In this document: positions 38,329-42,837 of the stretch, piece after piece
Layout of the letters: the number at the start of each line of letters is the position of its first letter
Numbering within the stretch: position 1 is the stretch's first letter
IMG/VR virus record: IMGVR_UViG_3300047289_000036
Span: 1 to 42,837 of that record
Origin: a virus
Length of the DNA: 42,837 nt
Direction: 5' to 3' (one strand)
Position numbers and translations under genes: made by a program
The notes under the pieces: model-generated
What the model was told of the DNA's origin: nothing
The model's database searches: none
What the model saw: the letters and a program-made list of their open reading frames with translations, nothing else

Positions 38329-38600
38329 ACCTCAGTACCGCACATGCCATCCTGAACCAGGTAAAGCTTGGGATGCACTTTTCAGATGCAAAGATAAACG
38401 AAGCCCTTTATACAACTGGTGACCTAGATGTACAAAAAATTGCGCCAAGAGCTTGTAGAACACTACGCGAGGATGGCCTTCAATCCTGCTACGTTAGAAC
38501 AAGCCAGATGGAGTACGAAGAATTTGAAGGACGATCCTACTGGTCTATGGATTGGAATAGAAGACGAAATAGCAGCGAGATTGAAGGAGCTGGAAAATGA
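38325..38600 (+). CDS. hypothetical 91-residue protein overlapping another frame
   Basis: ATGA overlaps at both its start (38328) and its end (38597), so ribosomes should pass through it. Residues 1-35 (MNLSTAHAILNQVKLGMHFS, DAKINEALYTTGDLD) look like a real folded helical start. After residue 35 the frame overlaps the 38428-38643 gene and reads Arg/Ser-rich, less protein-like. It may be a short gene whose tail is read by overprinting, or a gene that lost its stop. Confidence 0.55.
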   Translation: MNLSTAHAILNQVKLGMHFSDAKINEALYTTGDLDVQKIAPRACRTLREDGLQSCYVRTSQMEYEEFEGRSYWSMDWNRRRNSSEIEGAGK

Positions 38601-38643
38601 AGAAGCCACGCAAAAAATACACTCCAAAACCAATTCGCGTTGA
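38428..38643 (+). CDS. hypothetical 71-residue helical protein (overprinted)
   Basis: Lies in a second frame over the last 173 bases of the previous gene. The product MYKKLRQELVEHYARMAFNP, then WSTKNLKDDPTGLWIGIEDE and IAARLKELE looks more like a conserved small phage protein than the frame it overlaps. GGTG lies upstream as a weak site. The last 47 bases also overlap the 159-residue gene. Confidence 0.55.
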   Translation: MYKKLRQELVEHYARMAFNPATLEQARWSTKNLKDDPTGLWIGIEDEIAARLKELENEEATQKIHSKTNSR

Positions 38644-39076
38644 CACTATGCACTATGTAAAGTCTGGGCTATTGAAGGTAGCTGATGTACCAGTAGCAGG
38701 TGCAAAGCTGTCTATCCAAAACCATGTGTCCTTTGATGAGATTCGTGAAGGCCGTGGTGACTCTGACCATGTGGACGTTCTCATCAAGATGGTGAACATA
38801 GCAGAGGCTTTAGCCCACCTGCGACTAGGCCATGATTGGTTGCCAGAGATTGAGCAAGCACAACAAGCCCTGCATGACCTTGGACAGCGTGGCGTGAGTG
38901 GCAAAAACTTTATCTTTAAAGGTGAAGAGTTAAGCATTGTTCAAACCATCCTTGAATTGCATGACGAACAGTTGAGAAACTGTCCTGTCAAAAAGATGGA
39001 ACAAGCCATTGACATGGTGGATAACGAAGAAAAGCATGGGCGTATGCGCCGCATTACACGACTGGAATACGCATGA
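38597..39076 (+). CDS. hypothetical 159-residue early protein
   Basis: Basic start (MKKPRKKYTPKPIRVDTMHY), then mostly helical: DVLIKMVNIAEALAHLRLGH, EIEQAQQALHDLGQRGV, EELSIVQTILELHDEQLRNC. The end is basic (EEKHGRMRRITRLEYA). A type of protein found after initiator genes in phages of Betaproteobacteria; function unknown. ATGA coupling at both ends. Confidence 0.7.
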   Translation: MKKPRKKYTPKPIRVDTMHYVKSGLLKVADVPVAGAKLSIQNHVSFDEIREGRGDSDHVDVLIKMVNIAEALAHLRLGHDWLPEIEQAQQALHDLGQRGVSGKNFIFKGEELSIVQTILELHDEQLRNCPVKKMEQAIDMVDNEEKHGRMRRITRLEYA

Positions 39077-39297
39077 CACACAAAATATGGTGGGACATGG
39101 AAGGTAGCGCTATGCGTCCTTTGCCAAATGAAGACATGGAAGAGTTTGCTAAACGCATTTCAGAGATTGCTTGGTCAAATGGTCAATACATAGAGCGTGA
39201 GGCGTGTGCAAAGGTGTGTGATGATTACGAAGGGGAAGATTACGATACTGTTTCTGACATACTTTCCATTGCGATCCGAGCAAGAGGTGAAGCATGA
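39073..39297 (+). CDS. hypothetical 74-residue early protein
   Basis: ATGA overlap with the previous gene. The second half has the EREACAKVCDDYEGEDYDTV, then ILSIAIRARGEA pattern that recurs as a module in many phage proteins of unknown role (the I-R-A-R-G end). Start could also be the ATG at 39112 (within it), but coupling favours 39073. The stop overlaps the RuvC-like gene. Confidence 0.65.
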   Translation: MTHKIWWDMEGSAMRPLPNEDMEEFAKRISEIAWSNGQYIEREACAKVCDDYEGEDYDTVSDILSIAIRARGEA

Positions 39298-39746
39298 TGT
39301 ACTTAGGCATAGACCCCGGCTACACAGGTGCTTGGGGGTTGATTGACCACAATGGCAAATACCAATCTTGTGGCGACATGTTGCACAACGAGAAGCACAT
39401 TCTGTCTCGCGCTGTTTGGGCAGAGATGTGCCAAGCAATTGACCGACAGGATGTGGAAATCATCATTGAATCTGTTCATTCGATGCCAGGCCAAGGTGTC
39501 AGCTCCAGCTTTAAGTTTGGAATGGCCTTTGGAGCCGCTATAGCGATCACAGAGCGCTTTAATTGTCCTTGGCATCTGGTTACCCCTCAGAAGTGGAAAA
39601 AGGCCTTAAAACTCGATTCAGACAAGAATCATTCTTTAGAACTGGCGCGAGAGCTTTGGCCTAACGCACCACTGTCTCGCAAAAAAGACAATGGCAGGGC
39701 AGAGGCGTTGTTGTTAGCGGAGTATTTGCGCCGTGAGCAACAGTAA
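39294..39746 (+). CDS. RuvC-like Holliday junction resolvase
   Basis: RNase H-fold nuclease that resolves branched replication/recombination DNA before packaging. Acidic active-site residues in place: Asp7 in YLGIDPGYTG, Glu59 in VEIIIESVH, and Asp132/Glu137 in KDNGRAEALLLAEYL. The M-P-G-Q-G-V-S-S stretch (64-71) and TPQKWKKAL (97-105) are usual in phage RuvC-like enzymes. 150 residues, normal size. Confidence 0.88.
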   Translation: MMYLGIDPGYTGAWGLIDHNGKYQSCGDMLHNEKHILSRAVWAEMCQAIDRQDVEIIIESVHSMPGQGVSSSFKFGMAFGAAIAITERFNCPWHLVTPQKWKKALKLDSDKNHSLELARELWPNAPLSRKKDNGRAEALLLAEYLRREQQ

Positions 39747-40035
39747 GCACTTCATCAGTTGGGACGGATTGGACTTCAAAGAAAAGGAGTCTGACTACAA
39801 CAAGTACCACAAGAAACCTGAGCATTTCAAAGAGACTTTTGTTGGTCCACGGAACACTTGGGGTGGTGCTAGGCGTGGTGCTGGACGTAAGCCTTGGAAA
39901 AAAGTTGAAGAAAAACCACAAGATGGCTTGACTGTACAACTAAAACTGAATAACATACAGGTTATGTTACTTAAAGAAATGGGTAACGGAAGCTTGGACG
40001 CAGGTGTTCAGGCGTTAATTGAAAAGGAAATGTAA
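39733..40035 (+). CDS. basic AT-hook-like protein, 100 residues
   Basis: GTG start at 39733 within the resolvase end. The centre GGARRGAGRKPWKKVEEK contains an R-G-A-G-R-K-P core like an AT-hook, common in phage DNA-binding and packaging proteins. The C-terminus is helical (LNNIQVMLLKEMGNGSLDAG, VQALIEKEM) and may dimerise like a ribbon-helix-helix protein. TAATG coupling to the next gene. Confidence 0.65.
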   Translation: MSNSKHFISWDGLDFKEKESDYNKYHKKPEHFKETFVGPRNTWGGARRGAGRKPWKKVEEKPQDGLTVQLKLNNIQVMLLKEMGNGSLDAGVQALIEKEM

Positions 40036-40181
40036 TGAATAGAGAACAAGCTTTGGAGTTGCTTAAATTGTTGTCGGCACTTGAATCGTGGTCGTTTGCT
40101 GATAAACACGCATTACCAGACTATTTGTACGAAAAGCTGGCAGATGCAATGGAAATTCTGACAAAGGAAATTCTGAAATGA
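40035..40181 (+). CDS. 48-residue helical early protein
   Basis: The start overlaps the previous stop (TAATG) and the stop overlaps the next start (ATGA). The product: MNREQALELLKLLSALESWS, then FADKHALPDYLYEKLADAME and an ILTKEILK end. All-helical; unassigned. Confidence 0.6.
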   Translation: MNREQALELLKLLSALESWSFADKHALPDYLYEKLADAMEILTKEILK

Positions 40182-40282
40182 ATTGGCCCTTCCCTAGCTA
40201 TCCACCAGTACCGTGGACAAAAGCACAAGAAAAAGCGTATCAACAAGCGCAACGCGCACAACTGCCAGAAAGCCCTTTATGA
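40178..40282 (+). CDS. 34-residue Pro/Gln-rich peptide
   Basis: ATGA overlap at both ends. The product MNWPFPSYPPVPWTKAQEKA, then YQQAQRAQLPESPL has an aromatic-proline start resembling short phage peptides that sit in similar chains. Translation is likely from coupling, function unknown. Confidence 0.5.
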   Translation: MNWPFPSYPPVPWTKAQEKAYQQAQRAQLPESPL

Positions 40283-40530
40283 ACATCAAATCTCAAACAA
40301 TGATTGACGTTATGCAAGCCATGATTGATACGGAAAACGTATGGCTAACGCAAAAAGACAGAAACATAGACGACATGATTAACCCAAACGCTCCAGTCAT
40401 CATTCAGATTGGCGACTATGGTTACGAAATCCAAAGTGTTGGCGGCGATGGAGAGGTGGAAGGGTTTGTCATCATGTGCAAAGAGAATCCCGTGTGCAAA
40501 TGGGAAGGCATGGAGTGCATTAAGTTATGA
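40279..40530 (+). CDS. hypothetical 83-residue early protein
   Basis: Start at 40279 (ATGA with the previous stop) rather than the longer upstream frame. The product: helical start (MIDVMQAMIDTENVWLTQKD), then a beta half (VIIQIGDYGYEIQSVGGDGE; VEGFVIMCKENPVCKWEGME). Ends with ATGA coupling. Unassigned. Confidence 0.65.
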   Translation: MNIKSQTMIDVMQAMIDTENVWLTQKDRNIDDMINPNAPVIIQIGDYGYEIQSVGGDGEVEGFVIMCKENPVCKWEGMECIKL

Positions 40531-41057
40531 CTAATAAACAAACACTTGAGTTGGCTCTTAATGCTTTGAAATGTTTATTTGGATTGCCAGACAAATTTAC
40601 TGGTGAAGGCGGTGATGTTGCTGTCTGGCGCTTGGGCGGTTCATATCGAGCGCAAGAAGCCATCAAAGCCCTAGAAGAAGCACAACCCAAGCAAGAGCAG
40701 GGTGAGCCTGTGGCGTGGAAGCCGATTGAGACTGCACCAAAAGATGGGTCAATGATACTTATTTGCCTACCAAGACAAATGAATATCGTGGTTCGTGCTT
40801 GGTACAACAAAATCCACAACTTTTGGCTAACAGATTACGAGGGAGAAGGTGGTATTACTAGACCAACATATTTCCATGAAGGAGATTTATGGCATCCAAT
40901 CCCGCCTCTTTACGCCACACCACAACAACGCACATGGGTTGGGCTGACGGATGAAAAAAAGTACGCACTGGCTGATGATGTTGCGCGGCGTGGAGTTCCT
41001 GTATTTGAGGCCATCTGCGAAGCCGAAGCCAAACTCAAGGAGAAGAACGGTGCGTAA
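40527..41057 (+). CDS. mosaic early protein with DUF551-like domain, 176 residues
   Basis: Three parts. A helical start (LELALNALKCLFGLPDKFTG; RAQEAIKALEEAQPKQEQGE), then a DUF551-like segment (WKPIETAPKDGSMILICLPR, later YFHEGDLWHPIPPLYATPQQ) and a last module, RTWVGLTDEKKYALADDVAR. Such mosaics of short exchangeable modules are common in phage early regions; the biochemical role is unknown. Overlaps the next gene by 8 bases. Confidence 0.7.
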   Translation: MTNKQTLELALNALKCLFGLPDKFTGEGGDVAVWRLGGSYRAQEAIKALEEAQPKQEQGEPVAWKPIETAPKDGSMILICLPRQMNIVVRAWYNKIHNFWLTDYEGEGGITRPTYFHEGDLWHPIPPLYATPQQRTWVGLTDEKKYALADDVARRGVPVFEAICEAEAKLKEKNGA

Positions 41058-41184
41058 GCCCATAGGTATCACAGTCCCATATCGAGAGGTTGGATACAAA
41101 GAGAAGTCAACCCTTGAGGAGCTTGAAAAGAAAATCAAAGCCCTTGAGAAACGTATTGAACAACTAGAGAAGGAAAAGAAATGA
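41050..41184 (+). CDS. 44-residue leucine-zipper-like peptide
   Basis: GTG start at 41050, with AAGGAGAAG a few bases upstream in the end of the previous gene. The product: MRKPIGITVPYREVGYKEKS, then TLEELEKKIKALEKRIEQLE with a KEKK end, heptads of Leu/Ile typical of a parallel coiled coil. Probably oligomerises; may be a subunit or adaptor. Confidence 0.6.
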   Translation: MRKPIGITVPYREVGYKEKSTLEELEKKIKALEKRIEQLEKEKK

Positions 41185-41510
41185 CCGAAGTAGAAGCACA
41201 AAAAGCAATCGACTTTATACGTGATAACGCTCCTAAATTTGCCCAAGCAAAATCAGAGCGCACATACATTGAGAACGCATTGAAGAGCAAGAAAGCCATT
41301 CTGATGGCTGACAGTGATGCCAGCTCTTTGGGTGCAAAAGAAATGTATGCCTATGCACATCCTGACTACATGACGCTGTTGCATGGCTTGAAGGCTGCTG
41401 TGGCAATTGAGGAAGAGATGATTTGGATGATGAAGGCGGCGCAACTTCGCTTTGAACATTGGAAAACACAACAGTTCAATCAAAGAGTTGAGGCTCGTGC
41501 TTTAGGCTGA
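41181..41510 (+). CDS. hypothetical 109-residue helical early protein
   Basis: ATGA overlap with the zipper gene. Helical (EAQKAIDFIRDNAPKFAQAK; GLKAAVAIEEEMIWMMKAAQ, then LRFEHWKTQQFNQRVEARAL), with a conserved-looking KKAILMADSDASSLGAKEMY centre typical of a phage family without assigned function. The stop codon (41508-41510) is the first three bases of the extended -10 element of copy B. Confidence 0.7.
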   Translation: MTEVEAQKAIDFIRDNAPKFAQAKSERTYIENALKSKKAILMADSDASSLGAKEMYAYAHPDYMTLLHGLKAAVAIEEEMIWMMKAAQLRFEHWKTQQFNQRVEARALG

Positions 41511-41516
41511 TATGAT
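41508..41516 (+). promoter_or_regulatory. extended -10 promoter upstream of the HNH-like gene
   Basis: TGATATGAT: TG-n-TATGAT extended -10, predicted start about 41523, exactly where the second leader RNA begins. It shares form and spacing with the element at 37151-37159. Confidence 0.5.
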
Positions 41517-41522
41517 TAGGGT

Positions 41523-41586
41523 ATGGCTACCTTTAGCGGGGGAAAAGGCGATTCGTTACCGCCCTGCCATGTTCTTTTAGTAACGA
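41523..41586 (+). promoter_or_regulatory. pseudoknotted leader RNA, copy B
   Basis: P1: ATGGC (41523-41527) with GCCAT (41566-41570). After TA comes a weak P2 (CCT 41530-41532 with GGG 41539-41541), then GAAAAG (41542-41547) and a five-base spacer. The P3 strand is TCGTTAC (41553-41559), CGCCCT precedes the P1 return strand, the linker is GTTCTTTTA (41571-41579) and the P3 return strand is GTAACGA (41580-41586). Order and lengths match copy A, while P1 and especially P3 differ in sequence but stay paired. It lies 23 bases before the HNH-like start, whose own site GAGGTG is at 41600-41605. Confidence 0.55.
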
Positions 41587-41609
41587 TTTCACCAATAACG
41601 AGGTGCAAA

Positions 41610-42056
41610 ATGAAATCACACGGTCACACAAAAAACCGTTCCAAAAGTCGAACCTACTACACATGGACATCTATGAAAGATAGATGCAACAGGGAATCTT
41701 ATTTCCTGTATAAAAACTATGGTGGAAGAGGTATTACATACTGTGAGGCATGGGAAACATTTGATAAGTTTTTGGCTGACATGGGCGAAAGACCAGATGG
41801 ACTAACCCTTGATCGGTTGGATGTAAACGGCAACTATTCCCCTGAAAACTGCAAATGGTCAAACAAGCTTGACCAAGCTAGAAACAGGAGAAATATGAAG
41901 AAATTTGAACATCAAGGAAAAGACTATCTTTTGGTTGAATTGGCTGAAATTTATGGAATACCTTCAAAAATAATCCAGCAAAGAATGAAAAGAGATGGCA
42001 TGACGTTAGAACAAGCTTTGACTAAAACGAAAAGAAAATGGACAAAAAATGTATAG
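41610..42056 (+). CDS. HNH-type homing endonuclease-like protein, 148 residues
   Basis: Start at 41610 set by GAGGTG; an upstream in-frame ATG at 41523 lies in the leader RNA. Core: TWTSMKDRCNRESYFLYKNY, GGRGITYCEAWETFDKFLAD, then LTLDRLDVNGNYSPENCKWS and DQARNRRN. The D-R-x-D ... P-x-N-C-x-W ... N pattern (68-95) looks like an HNH variant, with C26, C45 and C81 as possible zinc ligands. C-terminal DNA-binding-like helices (VELAEIYGIPSKIIQQRMKR). AT-rich codons (AGA, AAA, ATA) suggest recent gain. Overlaps the DUF1364 gene by 8 bases. Confidence 0.7.
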   Translation: MKSHGHTKNRSKSRTYYTWTSMKDRCNRESYFLYKNYGGRGITYCEAWETFDKFLADMGERPDGLTLDRLDVNGNYSPENCKWSNKLDQARNRRNMKKFEHQGKDYLLVELAEIYGIPSKIIQQRMKRDGMTLEQALTKTKRKWTKNV

Positions 42057-42408
42057 AGACCCTAACCTACTGAAGCTGGCGCAAGGCCAGAAGTGCCTCC
42101 TTGAATGCCATCCATACTGTGATGGCGATGAAGGTTCAACAACCGTGGCCTGTCATAGTAATGAGCTTGTACATGGCAAAGGCCGTGGCCTCAAGGCTGA
42201 TGACTGCATGAGTGTGTGGGGCTGCTACAAGTGCCATACATGGTTGGACCAAGGCCCGATGTCAAAGACTGAAAAAAAGAAGCTGTTTGACAAGGCATGG
42301 TTCAAGCAAGTACACGAATGGTGGCTAATCGCAGATAATATGGCCTTGAAACCTTGGAAGGTAGAAGCTGCCTTACGGGTGCTAAACCACATTGGAGCGA
42401 AGAAATGA
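42049..42408 (+). CDS. DUF1364 (Ref-like) nuclease-type protein, 119 residues
   Basis: Pattern LLKLAQGQKCLLECHPYCDG (C16, C20, C24), VACHSNELVHGKGRGLKADD, then WGCYKCHTWLD (C59, C62, H63). This is the DUF1364 layout, a zinc-binding HNH-like family related to the phage recombination enhancement factor. Probably acts on recombination or replication intermediates with ERF and the RuvC-like enzyme. Its start overlaps the HNH-like gene, so the insertion left it intact. ATGA coupling to the last gene. Confidence 0.8.
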   Translation: MYRDPNLLKLAQGQKCLLECHPYCDGDEGSTTVACHSNELVHGKGRGLKADDCMSVWGCYKCHTWLDQGPMSKTEKKKLFDKAWFKQVHEWWLIADNMALKPWKVEAALRVLNHIGAKK

Positions 42409-42761
42409 AAGAATCAGCCGACTTCCTGCTAACCCTGCTACACGCAGTGACCAACACACACCTGTTGCATTGGACAACTAAAAGTTATGCGGAACATCAA
42501 GCTCTGGGTACGTTCTACGAAGAGTTGTCAGAGTTAGTAGATGGTTTGGCTGAAACCTTGATGGGAAAATATGGGACTACCCTTAGTTTTAAGGGGGGCT
42601 ACTATGCCCAAGCAGCTAATGGCAAGGCAGAGCTTGAAGAGCTGAAAGAGTATGTTGAGACTCAGCGCATGAAATTGCCACAAGACAGCGAGATTCAAAA
42701 CGAAGTAGACAACATCGCAAACTTGATCAATCAAACCTTGTTTCTCCTACGTTTTCACTGA
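42405..42761 (+). CDS. ferritin/Dps-like helical protein (DUF5856-type), 118 residues
   Basis: Start 42405 by ATGA coupling. Helices: SADFLLTLLHAVTNTHLLHW, then TTKSYAEHQALGTFYEELSE and LVDGLAETLMGKYGTTL. The C-terminal helix (QNEVDNIANLINQTLFLLRF) completes a four-helix bundle. H-x2-H-W...SYAEH-A is the arrangement of the phage DUF5856 family, which resembles Dps/ferritin proteins; metal binding is possible but unproven. Last gene of the rightward early operon, directly before two hairpins. Confidence 0.75.
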   Translation: MKESADFLLTLLHAVTNTHLLHWTTKSYAEHQALGTFYEELSELVDGLAETLMGKYGTTLSFKGGYYAQAANGKAELEELKEYVETQRMKLPQDSEIQNEVDNIANLINQTLFLLRFH

Positions 42762-42816
42762 TTGTTCATGGGTGAAAACCTTGACCTTCCTCAGAAATGG
42801 GGAGGGTCTTTTTTTT
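42751..42816 (+). terminator. tandem hairpins ending the rightward operon
   Basis: First stem GTTTTCAC/GTGAAAAC (42751-42758 with 42772-42779), overlapping the last stop codon. Second stem GACCTTCC/GGAGGGTC (42783-42790 with 42801-42808, one G-T pair) followed by eight T, a standard intrinsic terminator. After it the window ends in two G5 runs. Confidence 0.85.
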
Positions 42817-42837
42817 ATAGGGGGTGGGGGTCAAAGT

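Noticed and set aside
41513-41581. 22-codon frame in leader B
   Set aside because: It starts inside the -10 box, so it would not be on the transcript from the proposed promoter, and no ribosome site precedes it.
41511-42056. group I intron carrying the HNH-like gene
   Set aside because: Flanking genes are complete with coupled or adjacent ends, and I cannot find split exons or a recognisable intron core.
1-42837. CRISPR array, rRNA, insertion sequence with inverted ends, integrase/att site
   Set aside because: No regularly spaced repeats, rRNA-like sequence, transposase or integrase motif was seen. The tRNA-Asn is complete and shows no duplicated 3' end elsewhere that I could find by eye.

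Overview
The window reads as a nearly complete tailed-phage genome of short-tailed (podovirus) type. The evidence is a terminase, portal, scaffold and coat protein in standard order, a P22/SU10-like set of tail adaptor and nozzle, no tape-measure or sheath gene, a block of low-complexity ejection proteins, and a lysis cassette with Rz/Rz1 spanins, so the host is Gram-negative. The DUF1376 replication protein, GH19 endolysin and spanin type would fit a freshwater betaproteobacterial (Burkholderiales-like) host, but that is inference. I recognise no integrase, CI-type repressor, DNA polymerase or RNA polymerase.

Layout. 1-1890: a leftward accessory cassette of small genes, including a cysteine-rich 228-residue protein, a 31-residue membrane peptide and a 38-residue helix-turn-helix-like peptide, in DNA whose texture differs from the rest. 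1890-2612: non-coding DNA with palindromes, a promoter and a possible structured RNA, followed by tRNA-Asn(GUU). 2756-11579: packaging and head genes, closed by a UUCG terminator. 11595-24470: connector, fibres, two tandem paralogous 820-residue LamG/SPRY-like proteins, nozzle and tail-tip proteins. 24472-28851: internal (ejection) proteins. 28855-32084: lysis genes, interrupted by an antisense HNH-AP2 homing endonuclease. 32064-35252: a leftward early operon with an ERF annealing protein and an SSB-like protein. 35253-35414: divergent control region next to a Cro-like 54-residue regulator. 35415-42761: a rightward early operon with MazG, DUF3310, DUF1376 initiator, RuvC-like resolvase, DUF1364 protein and many small genes. 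It ends in two hairpins, the second an intrinsic terminator.

How it fits together. Replication appears to rely on host polymerases recruited by a DUF1376 initiator whose own gene carries iteron-like repeats. ERF, the SSB-like protein, the RuvC-like enzyme and the DUF1364 protein would handle recombination and branched DNA before headful or cos packaging by TerL.

The most interesting signal is an RNA structure present twice, at 37165-37242 and 41523-41586. Each copy begins just downstream of a TGATATRRT extended -10 promoter. Each has a P1 helix enclosing a hairpin, a shared GAAAAG stretch, a TTCTTT linker and a pseudoknot whose two strands differ completely in sequence between copies but keep pairing. 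I do not recognise it as a known RNA family. Other notable points are a possible second spanin-like gene pair, nested Rz1, overprinted genes at 38428-38600, and many membrane peptides under 65 residues.
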